From contig VXNL01000027.1 in NCBI GenBank assembly GCA_009840635.1, forward strand, positions 1-45,732: a DNA stretch of 45,732 nt, read 5' to 3'. The stretch's first letter is position 1. Every line of letters begins with the position of its first letter. The DNA comes from Acidobacteriota bacterium. Lineage in GTDB: Bacteria; Acidobacteriota; Vicinamibacteria; Marinacidobacterales; Marinacidobacteraceae. The notes beneath the pieces were generated by a model, which saw nothing but the letters and a program-made list of their open reading frames with translations, had not been told where the DNA came from and made no database searches. Position numbers and translations under genes: made by a program. Positions 16,261-23,698 of the stretch are shown one piece after another.

Positions 16261-17218
16261 GGTAGCGCCGTGGGAACTGGTTTCGCCGCAGGAACGCGCG
16301 AAGCACCGAGGCGACCTCGTCGGGCGCCTCTTCCGCCAGGAAGTGCCCGCACCGTTTGAACTCGCGGCACTCGTAGTCCCACATGGCGGACCTCCATCGA
16401 TCGAGTTCCTTTCGGCGAAAGGCCCTGTCCCTGCACCCCCACAGGATGAGTACCGGCTTGTCCGCAAAGCGGGCGTGTTCCTTCCAGATCGAGTCCAGCC
16501 AGTCGCGCGCTCCCACGATGTGTCCGGGCAGCGCGGCGCTCGCGCAGCGCTTCTCCGGGTCCGCCTGCGCGTTCCGGTAGTGCTCCATGACTTCGGGCGT
16601 GAGCACGCTCCGGTCGCCGACCGCCATCGGCATGAGCCGGTTCACGAAGAAGTTGCGGCGCCTGACGAGGTACTGCCCGAGCGGGCTCGACATGAAGAAG
16701 GAGAAGGACCGGAAGTGGAGGTCGCCTCCGACCGGCCAGCACCAGGTGTTCGAGATGACGATGCGACGGACCCGCCCCGGTTGTTTTCGGGTGCAATCCA
16801 GACCGATGGGCCCTCCCCAATCCGACATGTACAACGTGATATCCCGGAGCTCGAGGTGGTCGAGGAGCGCCGCGAGGTTCCGTGCGTGCGTTTGCGGATG
16901 ATGGTCTTCCGACGAGCTGCTCCGCGACGAGAGGCCGAAACCGATGTGGTCGGGCGCGATGCACCGAGCGTGCGAACGAAGCGCCTTGACCAGGTGGCGG
17001 AACTCGAAGGACCAGCTCGGGTTCCCGTGGACGAAGACGATGGGGTCACCGGAACCCTCGTCCACGAAATGCATCTGCTGGCCCGAGGGGGTCGCAAAGA
17101 ACCTGCTCTCGAAGGGGAACAGGTCGTCGGAAACCCACTCTGGGCGGACGACGGACTCACGGTGACCCACGCGGGGTATCGTTCCATAGTTTCCCTGCGA
17201 ACGAAAACATAAGGCCAA
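16202..17218 (-). CDS. haloalkane-dehalogenase-like alpha/beta hydrolase
   Basis: An alpha/beta-hydrolase-fold protein of up to 338 residues. It has HGNPSW (64-69), whose Asn and Trp correspond to halide-stabilising residues of haloalkane dehalogenases. The nucleophile elbow SDWGGP carries Asp133 followed by the second halide Trp. A late acid lies in WGCRDRAF, and the catalytic His lies in CGHFLAEEAPDEV. These features fit hydrolytic C-halogen cleavage, but specificity cannot be read from sequence. The start is unsure: TTG at 17218 is longest, and GTG at 17170 would still keep the whole fold. The final ~20 residues come from the duplicated element described at 16164. Confidence 0.8.
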   Translation of the reverse strand: MALCFRSQGNYGTIPRVGHRESVVRPEWVSDDLFPFESRFFATPSGQQMHFVDEGSGDPIVFVHGNPSWSFEFRHLVKALRSHARCIAPDHIGFGLSSRSSSSEDHHPQTHARNLAALLDHLELRDITLYMSDWGGPIGLDCTRKQPGRVRRIVISNTWCWPVGGDLHFRSFSFFMSSPLGQYLVRRRNFFVNRLMPMAVGDRSVLTPEVMEHYRNAQADPEKRCASAALPGHIVGARDWLDSIWKEHARFADKPVLILWGCRDRAFRRKELDRWRSAMWDYECREFKRCGHFLAEEAPDEVASVLRAFLRRNQFPRRYLDAAARSARSRGAPPPPSD

Positions 17219-17374
17219 GACAATAGGTGCGTTATCAACAGCACGCGGAAGCTGCGGCAGTTCCCGGGATTCCTGGTTTCGGGCCGTGCTCCGCCCTGGC
17301 GGGGCGTGTCATTCATCGCTGTGCGGGCGCGCCGCGCGTGCCGGTCTGGAGGCCGCCACCGCGAGGACCGGCCG
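17219..17374. other. gap holding a dispersed repeat, no gene seen
   Basis: This is the first part of the 423-bp gap before the LVIVD gene. No convincing reading frame is present. From about 17334 the sequence GCGTGCCGGTCTGGAGG and its continuation match 34241-34282, marking another member of the dispersed repeat set. Confidence 0.55.
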
Positions 17375-17444
17375 CCGGTCCCGGGCCTCCGCGCGCTCTG
17401 CGCGGATCGGCGAAAACGTGGTTTCGACCGCCTTTGGCGGTCGA
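17375..17444 (+). repeat. 70-bp direct repeat, left copy
   Basis: It matches 18942-19011 at 67 of 70 positions. It contains a perfect hairpin, CGACCGCC-TTT-GGCGGTCG. Together the two copies bracket the LVIVD gene. Confidence 0.85.
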
Positions 17445-17484
17445 GTCGAACTCGGATTCTCTCGCCGGATTCATCCTGCAGGAC

Positions 17485-17580
17485 TGAAGCCGGGGGGCCG
17501 GCGCTGACGCTCTCGCCACGGCTTGATCAGAAGGCGGCGGAGACGCGTGGCGCGATCGAGTTGATCGGGCTGCCGCGTCC
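17485..17580 (+). repeat. 97-bp duplicated element, copy B
   Basis: This is the second copy of the element at 16164-16260. Its minus strand could encode a tail resembling the dehalogenase-like C-terminus (ending PPPSD in one frame, SAAF in another), but there is no gene here to carry it. Confidence 0.75.
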
Positions 17581-17626
17581 GGCGTTCCGCCAGGATGACG
17601 CCCGCCGCGGCAAACGGGCGGATTGC

Positions 17627-17632
17627 TACACT
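17627..17632 (+). promoter_or_regulatory. extended -10 promoter box
   Basis: TGCTACACT has both the TGn extension and the -10 hexamer, ending 9 nt before the TTG start of the LVIVD gene at 17642. The greA promoter has the same TGC extension. Confidence 0.45.
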
Positions 17633-17641
17633 CCGCGCCCT

Positions 17642-18910
17642 TTGCGCAGGCTACTGTCAAGGTTCCGTGAGCCGCATCGGTACCGCTGGCTGACCAGCGC
17701 GGCCGTGTGCGTCGCGATCCTCGGCGGCTGCGGGTCCGACCAGCCACCAACCGCTCCGCGTGTTGCGAGCGACTTGCCGCCGCCGCCCCCGCCACTCGGC
17801 ACCGGCCCCGAGCCGTGCGTCAATGGCCGCGCGGGCGACTTCCCCTGCGACGGCATCTCACTGCGCAGCCGGACGACTCTCACCGTGATGGGCGGCACCA
17901 GCGGCAACGACATCTGGGGTTGGTCCGATGGGGAGGCAGGCCCGGAATACGCCCTGATGGGTCTGAACACCGGCACGGCCTTCGTGGACGTCTCCAACCC
18001 GGAAGACCCGGTCTTTCTCGGGCGGCTTCCCAGCGCGACCGAGGCTTCGTTCTGGCGGGACATCAAGGTCTATCGGGACCACGCATTCATCGTCGCGGAC
18101 AACGCCGGCGCCCACGGCATGCAGGTGTTCGATCTGGCGCGGCTCAGGGGGTTGACGGCGTCCCGAACATTCGAGGCCGATTTCGTGTACCGCGAGTTCG
18201 GGCCTGCCCACAACCTGGCGATCAACGAGGAGACAGGCTTCGCCTACGCGGTATCAACGGACACCTGCGAAGGTGGTCTGCACATCATGGACCTCCGCGT
18301 GCCGACCAATCCGCAGTTTCGGGCCTGCCACGCAGAGGCCCCGGTACACGATGTCCAGTGTGTCGTCTACCGCGGGCCCGACGTCGAGCATGTCGATCGG
18401 GAGATCTGTGTCAGTTCCGCCGAAGGCCACGTCGCGGTGGTGGACGTCACCGACAAGTCCGCGCTCCGGACCCTGTCCTCCATCATCTACCCGGAATTCA
18501 GCTTCGTCCATCAGGGATGGTTGACGGCGGACCACCGGTTCTTCCTGCTGGGAGATGAGGGGGACGAGACCGATTTCGGCGTGCCCACGCGCATGCACGT
18601 GTTCGACGTTTCAGACCTCGACGCTCCGGAGTACCTCTTCCCGCACGAGTTGGAAACCCAGGCGACGGACCACAATCTGTACGTGCGAGGCAACCTCGTC
18701 TTCGCGGCGAACTACAGCTCCGGCCTCAGGGTCCTGGAGATCGGCGATCTGGCGAACCGGGAGCTCGAGGAGGTCGCCTTCTTCGACACGTTCCCGCAAA
18801 ACGACGATGTCGACCTCTGGGGCGCCTGGAGCGTGTATCCCTACCTGCCGTCGGGAACGGTGATCGTCAGCGACATGCGCAACGGGCTGTTCGTCCTTTC
18901 GCTGCCGTAA
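17642..18910 (+). CDS. LVIVD-repeat / choice-of-anchor-B family lipoprotein
   Basis: A 422-residue exported protein. TTG at 17642 is the only start giving a full signal: a basic n-region, then SAAVCVAILGGC, a lipobox-like end. A Pro-rich linker precedes a beta-propeller-like domain with repeated blocks of the type FVDVSNPEDPVFLGRLP, QVFDLARL, VAVVDVTD, HVFDVSDLDAPEYLF and RVLEIGDL. It also has the family landmarks NDIWGW near the start of the domain and SDMRNGLFVLSL at the very end. The family is common in marine and soil bacteria and its molecular role is unknown; surface binding is a reasonable guess. The gene is flanked on both sides by copies of a 70-bp repeat. Confidence 0.85.
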   Translation: MRRLLSRFREPHRYRWLTSAAVCVAILGGCGSDQPPTAPRVASDLPPPPPPLGTGPEPCVNGRAGDFPCDGISLRSRTTLTVMGGTSGNDIWGWSDGEAGPEYALMGLNTGTAFVDVSNPEDPVFLGRLPSATEASFWRDIKVYRDHAFIVADNAGAHGMQVFDLARLRGLTASRTFEADFVYREFGPAHNLAINEETGFAYAVSTDTCEGGLHIMDLRVPTNPQFRACHAEAPVHDVQCVVYRGPDVEHVDREICVSSAEGHVAVVDVTDKSALRTLSSIIYPEFSFVHQGWLTADHRFFLLGDEGDETDFGVPTRMHVFDVSDLDAPEYLFPHELETQATDHNLYVRGNLVFAANYSSGLRVLEIGDLANRELEEVAFFDTFPQNDDVDLWGAWSVYPYLPSGTVIVSDMRNGLFVLSLP

Positions 18911-18941
18911 CGCGGCGCTGCGAACCGTGGACCGGGGGATG

Positions 18942-19011
18942 CCGGTCCCGGGCCTCCGTGCGCTCTGCGCGGATCAGCGAAAACGTGGTCTCGACCGCCT
19001 TTGGCGGTCGA
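18942..19011 (+). repeat. 70-bp direct repeat, right copy
   Basis: It differs from the left copy (17375-17444) at three positions and keeps the perfect CGACCGCC/GGCGGTCG hairpin. It is followed by GCCGGCCGGAGGCCGGCGCTC, which resembles the REP-like element seen at 26930. Confidence 0.85.
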
Positions 19012-19049
19012 TGCCGGCCGGAGGCCGGCGCTCCGAGCCGTTCCCCGCC

Positions 19050-20372
19050 CTAGGGCAAGTGTTCGCGGGTGAGGTTGCGGGGGCCGGTCTCGGTGACCAG
19101 GACGTTGTCCTCGATGCGGACGCCGCCGTAGGGCGTGAGGGCATCGACGGCCTCCCAGTTGATCGCGTCCCGGTTCTTCCCGTTCCGCCAGCCGTCGAGC
19201 AGCATGTCGATGAAATAGACGCCTGGTTCCACCGTCAGGACGTGGCCCGGCTCGAGGGTGCGGGTGCTGCGGAGCATCGGATGCGCCTTCGGCGGCGGGG
19301 CGCGGCGGCCATCGGGATCGGCCAGGTGGCCTCCCACGTCGTGCACCTGGATGCCCAGAAAGTGGCCGAGCCCGTGCGGGAAGAAGACCCGGCTAAGACC
19401 GCTCGCGACGGCTTCCTCGGCGGACACGTTGATGACGTTCTCGTCCTTGAGGACGCCCGATAGCGCGAGGTGCGCCTCGTGGTGGAGCTCCGCCCAGGGA
19501 CGCCCGGCCCGCACGTCCTCGCAGAGCGCCTGCTGGGCGCCTTCCATCGCCGCGATCAGGGAGCGGAAGCGGTCTTCCGCCGAGGAGGCGGCAAAGGTCC
19601 TGGTGATGTCGGAGGCGTAGCCGCGAACGCGCGCCCCGGCGTCGATCAGGAGACTCCGTCCGTTCCGCACGTCCGGCCGCTTGCCCTCGTAGTGGAGAAC
19701 GGCGCCCTTCTCGTTGAGCCCGACGATCGTCGGATAGGGCAGATCCGCTTCCAGTCCGCCGACCGCGGCGAGGAAGGCGCGGTGCACCTCCAGCTCGCTG
19801 CCCCCGTCCTGGAAAGCGGCCTCCGCGGCGATGTGTCCCTCGGCCCCCACGCGGTTCGCCTCGCTGAGGCACTCCACCTCATAGCCCGTCTTGATCGCGC
19901 GGCGCCAGTCGAGCCGGGTCAGGAGCGCCGGCGGGTTGTGCGCGAGCCCGAGGGTTTCCGAGACGCCCCCGCTCTCCGCGATTCCGGCAGACCGTCCCTT
20001 CGGGAGTCGCTTCGTGATTTCGGAGATCTGCCGCTTGCGGGTGCCGCACTCGGCGATCCTGAACCCTTCGGTCCAGAAGGCGTCCCCGATCCGCTGTGGC
20101 TCGTACCAGAAGTCGTCGGGGGAAAGGGTCGCCAGAAACGGCTTCTTCCCCGGACGGATCAGGAGAAGGTGATCGGGTCCCTCCCAGGGACAGAAATGGA
20201 GGAAGTGGGCGTTCGCACGGTAGGGAGCCGGCTGGTCGTCCCGGAAATAGAAGTACTGCGGACCCGAGGCCAGGACCAGCGCCGCGTAGCCGGTCTTCCG
20301 GAGATCCTCGGCGATTCCCTCGAGGCGGATTTCGAGATGTTCGCGAAACAGGCTGGTGAGATCGTCGGTCAT
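19050..20372 (-). CDS. pepQ: Xaa-Pro dipeptidase (PepQ / OPAA type)
   Basis: A 440-residue M24B metallopeptidase that cleaves Xaa-Pro dipeptides in the cytoplasm; some members also hydrolyse organophosphates. All five metal ligands fall where expected for the bacterial PepQ/OPAA branch: Asp244 and Asp255 (LLIDAGA, GYASDITRTF), His337 (FPHGLGHFLG), Glu382 (TVEPGVYF) and Glu421 (VRIEDNVLV). Length also matches that branch. I chose ATG at 20372; longer in-frame starts add a low-complexity Pro/Arg-rich stretch antisense to the neighbouring gene. TATCCT lies 9 nt upstream, so the leader is 0-3 nt. Divergent from the glutaminyl cyclase gene. Confidence 0.93.
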   Translation of the reverse strand: MTDDLTSLFREHLEIRLEGIAEDLRKTGYAALVLASGPQYFYFRDDQPAPYRANAHFLHFCPWEGPDHLLLIRPGKKPFLATLSPDDFWYEPQRIGDAFWTEGFRIAECGTRKRQISEITKRLPKGRSAGIAESGGVSETLGLAHNPPALLTRLDWRRAIKTGYEVECLSEANRVGAEGHIAAEAAFQDGGSELEVHRAFLAAVGGLEADLPYPTIVGLNEKGAVLHYEGKRPDVRNGRSLLIDAGARVRGYASDITRTFAASSAEDRFRSLIAAMEGAQQALCEDVRAGRPWAELHHEAHLALSGVLKDENVINVSAEEAVASGLSRVFFPHGLGHFLGIQVHDVGGHLADPDGRRAPPPKAHPMLRSTRTLEPGHVLTVEPGVYFIDMLLDGWRNGKNRDAINWEAVDALTPYGGVRIEDNVLVTETGPRNLTREHLP

Positions 20373-20381
20373 GGTGCGCGG

Positions 20382-20387
20382 AGGATA
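20382..20387 (-). promoter_or_regulatory. -10 box upstream of pepQ
   Basis: TATCCT on the minus strand, 9 nt before the pepQ ATG. It implies a leaderless or nearly leaderless transcript. Confidence 0.4.
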
Positions 20388-20425
20388 CGCCGCCACCGCG
20401 CGTGGGTCATGCCATGATTCGCGCC

Positions 20426-21295
20426 ATGGCCGATCGCAGGAGCGCAACCGGGCTCCTGGTCTGGCCGCTCCTGCTGGTGCTGGCCGCGTGCGGCGACTCC
20501 CAGGGCAGTCCGGCCTCGGCGGCATCCCCAGCGGAGCCCGCGCCGGCCCCTGCGCCACCCCCGGAACCCCCTCCCCCGCCGGAGTCCGACCCGCCCGAAG
20601 TCTTCGGTTACCGGGTGGTCCGGGAGTTCCCGCACGACCCGCGGGCGTTCACCCAGGGGCTCTTCTTTCACGACGGCTTCCTCTACGAGAGCACGGGACT
20701 CCGGGGTGAATCCACCCTCCGGCGGGTCGAGCTCGAGACCGGCGAGGTCCTGGAGCAGCGCGCACTGCTGCCGCAGTTCTTCGGCGAGGGGGCAGCCCTC
20801 GCGGGGGACTACATCTACCAACTGACCTGGGAAGCCGAAATCGGTTTCGTCTACACCCGGGAGCCGTTCCGCCTAGTGCGCGAGTTCCGCTACTCCGGCG
20901 AGGGGTGGGGGCTCACTTTCGACGGGGAGCACCTGGTGATGAGCAACGGCACCGACGAGCTGCGCTTTCTGGATCCGGACACGCTGCGCCAGGTCCGGAC
21001 GCTCCGGGTGACCGCCGACGGGGAGGCGCTCCCGCAGTTGAACGAGCTGGAGTGGATCGAGGGGGAGATCTGGGCGAACATCTGGACCCAGGATCGCATC
21101 GCCCGGATCCGGCCAGATACCGGAGAAGTCACGGCTTTCGTCGATCTGACCGGCATCCTGCCGGGCGCGCTCCGGCGGCAGTATCCGGAGTTGGACGTCC
21201 TGAACGGCATCGCCTGGGACCCGGAGAACGGCCGGATCTTCGTGACCGGGAAGAAGTGGCCGACGCTCTTCGAGATCGAGTTGGTCGAGCCGTGA
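20426..21295 (+). CDS. glutaminyl-peptide cyclotransferase, lipoprotein
   Basis: A 289-residue beta-propeller glutamine cyclotransferase that converts N-terminal Gln of exported peptides to pyroglutamate. Family landmarks are FPHDPRAFTQGL, FLYESTGLRGEST, GEGWGLTFDGEHLVMSNGT, LNELEWIEGEIWANIW and DVLNGIAWDPENGRIFVTGK, whose terminal TGK-KWP is typical. The N-terminus is a lipoprotein signal with LLVLAAC, followed by a Pro/Ala/Glu-rich linker. ATG at 20426 is preceded by CATGAT with a 7-nt gap, again suggesting a leaderless start. It heads a four-gene overlapping operon with a sodium symporter. Confidence 0.9.
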   Translation: MADRRSATGLLVWPLLLVLAACGDSQGSPASAASPAEPAPAPAPPPEPPPPPESDPPEVFGYRVVREFPHDPRAFTQGLFFHDGFLYESTGLRGESTLRRVELETGEVLEQRALLPQFFGEGAALAGDYIYQLTWEAEIGFVYTREPFRLVREFRYSGEGWGLTFDGEHLVMSNGTDELRFLDPDTLRQVRTLRVTADGEALPQLNELEWIEGEIWANIWTQDRIARIRPDTGEVTAFVDLTGILPGALRRQYPELDVLNGIAWDPENGRIFVTGKKWPTLFEIELVEP

Positions 21296-21537
21296 GCGCC
21301 GGGATGGGCCTTCGGAAGCGCCACCGGATCGGCTTCTGGGTCGGCTTCGCTGTCCTCCTGCTGAGCATCTGGCCGCTCTATCCCTGGATCGCGGGTATCC
21401 GGCCGCTCGTTCTCGGAATGCCGTTCTCCATGTTCTGGCTGGTGCTGATGATCGCCACCGTGTTCTTCACCTTCCTCACGATCTTCACGAAGGACCGCGA
21501 GGACGACGAAGCCCTCGACCGGGAGTACCAGGAGTAG
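21292..21537 (+). CDS. DUF3311 small membrane protein
   Basis: An 81-residue protein with two hydrophobic helices (FWVGFAVLLLSIWPLYPWI and LGMPFSMFWLVLMIATVFF) and an acidic C-terminal tail. Length and the LVLGMPFSMFW block fit DUF3311, a family usually encoded directly upstream of SSF symporters, as here; it may be an accessory subunit. GTG at 21292 overlaps the previous stop (GTGA). ATG at 21304 is an alternative start. Confidence 0.8.
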   Translation: MSAGMGLRKRHRIGFWVGFAVLLLSIWPLYPWIAGIRPLVLGMPFSMFWLVLMIATVFFTFLTIFTKDREDDEALDREYQE

Positions 21538-21546
21538 GCCCCAGCC

Positions 21547-23031
21547 ATGGACGCCTGGGTCATCGTCTTCCTGACGACCATCGCCTACCTGCTCGTCACG
21601 CTGGCGATCGGGGTGGTCTCGGGGCGGAACGTCTCGAACACGCCCGAGGGCTACGTCGCGGGCGACCGCAGCCTCGGCTTCCTCGTCCTCTACTTCATCA
21701 TGGGGGCGTCCATCTACAGCGCCTTCGCGTTCCTCGGGGCGCCGGGCTGGGCGTATTCCCGCGGGGCGGCGGCGTTCTACATCGTCTCCTACGGGACGGT
21801 GGGCCTCCTGCCCTGGTACTTCCTCGGGCCGCGGATCGCGATGCTCGGCCGCCGGTTCGGGTTCGTGACCCAGGCCGAGTTCTTCGCCCACCGGTTCGAG
21901 AGTCCGAAGGCGATCCCCGCGATCATGGCGGTGATGAGCGCGGCGGCGCTCATCCCGTATCTCGTGATCCAGATGAAGGGAGCGGGCTACGTCTTCTCGG
22001 TGGTCACCGAGGGACGGATGCCGGAATGGGCGGGCGCCGCGCTCGCCTACGGTGTGGTGCTCATCTACGTCGCCCGCAGCGGCGTCATGGGCGTGGGCTG
22101 GACGAACACCTTCCAGGGCATCCTGATGCTCAGCCTCGCGTGGGGCCTCGGGCTCTACCTCCCCTGGAAGCTCCACGGCGGGATCGGACCGATGTTCGAG
22201 GAACTGGCCGCGAGCGCGCCCGAGCTGCTGGTCGCGCCGGGGCTCGACGCCGCGGGGTCCCCCTGGGGGTTCGGGGCCTACTCGAGCGCGGTGCTCATCT
22301 CCGTTCTGGGCTTCTCGGTGTGGCCGCACTACTTCATGAAGATCTACGCGGCCCGGAGCGTCCGGACGCTGAAGCGGATGGTCGTCTTCTACCCCACCTT
22401 CCAGATCTTCCTGATCCCGGTCCTGTTCATCGGGTTCGCCGGCGTCATGACCTATCCGGGAGTGGAGCAGGCCGACACCATCCTGCCGACGATCCTGATG
22501 GACCTCGATCTCTCGGCCATCACCGTCGGGCTCTTCTGCGCCGGGGCGCTCGCCGCCTCCATGAGTTCGGGAGACGCGATCCTGCACGCCGGGGCGTCGG
22601 TACTGGTCAAGGACCTCGAAGTGCCGCTCCGCGGGGTCCGCCGGACGCCCGCCGCCGAGACCCGGCTCATCCGCTGGATGGCGCTCGGGATGGGCTCGCT
22701 CGCCTACTACCTCGCGGTGGGCTCGGAGGCGTCGCTGGTCAGTCTTCTGCTCATGTCCTACGGCGCGATCGCCCAGTTCTTCCCGCTGATGATCGCCGCC
22801 ATGTTCTGGCGGCGGGCCAGCCGCGAGGGCGCCGTCTACGGACTCCTCGCCGGCTGCGCGGTGACTCTCGCCCTGAACATCTGGCCCGAGTTCGCCCTCC
22901 TCGGAGTCCATCCGGGCATCTACGGAGCGGTGGCGAACGTCCTGGTCATGGTGCTCGTGTCGCTCCGCACCGATCCTCCGGCGCCGGACCGGATCGAGCC
23001 CTACATGATGCGGACCGCGGGGAATCGGTGA
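21547..23031 (+). CDS. sodium:solute symporter family (SSF) transporter
   Basis: A 494-residue polytopic membrane protein with about 13 hydrophobic segments. SSF features include the early GYVAGDRSLGF block, SIYSAFAFLGAPGWAYSRG, the long GVMGVGWTNTFQGILM helix and the ALAASMSSGDAILHAGASVL segment of the sodium-site region. It resembles the pantothenate/amino-acid branch, but the substrate is not determined. It starts 9 bp after the DUF3311 stop, consistent with a paired unit. Sodium coupling would suit a marine or saline habitat (inference). Confidence 0.88.
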   Translation: MDAWVIVFLTTIAYLLVTLAIGVVSGRNVSNTPEGYVAGDRSLGFLVLYFIMGASIYSAFAFLGAPGWAYSRGAAAFYIVSYGTVGLLPWYFLGPRIAMLGRRFGFVTQAEFFAHRFESPKAIPAIMAVMSAAALIPYLVIQMKGAGYVFSVVTEGRMPEWAGAALAYGVVLIYVARSGVMGVGWTNTFQGILMLSLAWGLGLYLPWKLHGGIGPMFEELAASAPELLVAPGLDAAGSPWGFGAYSSAVLISVLGFSVWPHYFMKIYAARSVRTLKRMVVFYPTFQIFLIPVLFIGFAGVMTYPGVEQADTILPTILMDLDLSAITVGLFCAGALAASMSSGDAILHAGASVLVKDLEVPLRGVRRTPAAETRLIRWMALGMGSLAYYLAVGSEASLVSLLLMSYGAIAQFFPLMIAAMFWRRASREGAVYGLLAGCAVTLALNIWPEFALLGVHPGIYGAVANVLVMVLVSLRTDPPAPDRIEPYMMRTAGNR

Positions 23032-23630
23032 CGTCGCCCTACCTCAGGGACCTCCGGTGGCTCATCGCGATCTTCCACAGCCCGAAACGCACCTTCGCCG
23101 AGATCGGCGAAACGCCAGGCGTCGCGGTCGTGGCGGCAGTGCTGCTCCTGCTCCTCGCTGTCGCCTCTGCCTCCGGCGGGAACCCGGCCGGCGGCAGCGG
23201 GGTAACGGCAGCCTTCCTCGTCCCGGCGCTGGTGGCGATCGGCTGGCCCTTCGTCGTGTCCGGTTTGTACCTGTTCGTTTTCGACCTCTTCGGCGCCGAA
23301 GCCCGCTACCGGGTGATCCTCTCGGTGGCGCTCCACGCCATGTGGTTCGTCCTCGTGGTCGATCTGGTGTTGGGACTGGCGGGGCAACTCGTCGTGGACG
23401 GGAACTCGTTTGGGGTCCGCGAGAGGCTGATCTCCTCGTTCGGGGTCGATGCGGCCCTGGCCCGCGAACTGGGCTTCATGCTCGACCCGCTGGAAATCGG
23501 CCGGCTGCTCTTGATGGGGCTTGGCTTCGCCATCGCCCTGGACATCGCGCGTTGGATGTGCTTCGCGGTCGTGTTCGCGGGATGGCTCGGTTTCCACCTG
23601 CTCCCCGTGATTCGGTTCCTGCTCTTCTGA
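23028..23630 (+). CDS. YIP1-family membrane protein
   Basis: A 200-residue protein. After the N-terminal LIAIFHSPKRTFAEIGETP, typical of bacterial YIP1-domain proteins, it has about five hydrophobic segments. The molecular role of the bacterial family is not known. GTG at 23028 overlaps the symporter stop (GTGA), so it is translationally coupled and is the last gene of the cyclase-DUF3311-symporter operon. Confidence 0.7.
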   Translation: MTSPYLRDLRWLIAIFHSPKRTFAEIGETPGVAVVAAVLLLLLAVASASGGNPAGGSGVTAAFLVPALVAIGWPFVVSGLYLFVFDLFGAEARYRVILSVALHAMWFVLVVDLVLGLAGQLVVDGNSFGVRERLISSFGVDAALARELGFMLDPLEIGRLLLMGLGFAIALDIARWMCFAVVFAGWLGFHLLPVIRFLLF

Positions 23631-23698
23631 GGCCTCTCGTGGATCATCCAGTCCGCCCTCGGCGCCGCGTGCTGCGACAATCGCCAGAGGCAATCCGT

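Noticed and set aside
20373..20558. N-terminal extension of the prolidase
   Set aside because: It is a Pro/Arg-rich shadow of the glutaminyl cyclase gene, and the 440-residue form matches the family length and ligand numbering.
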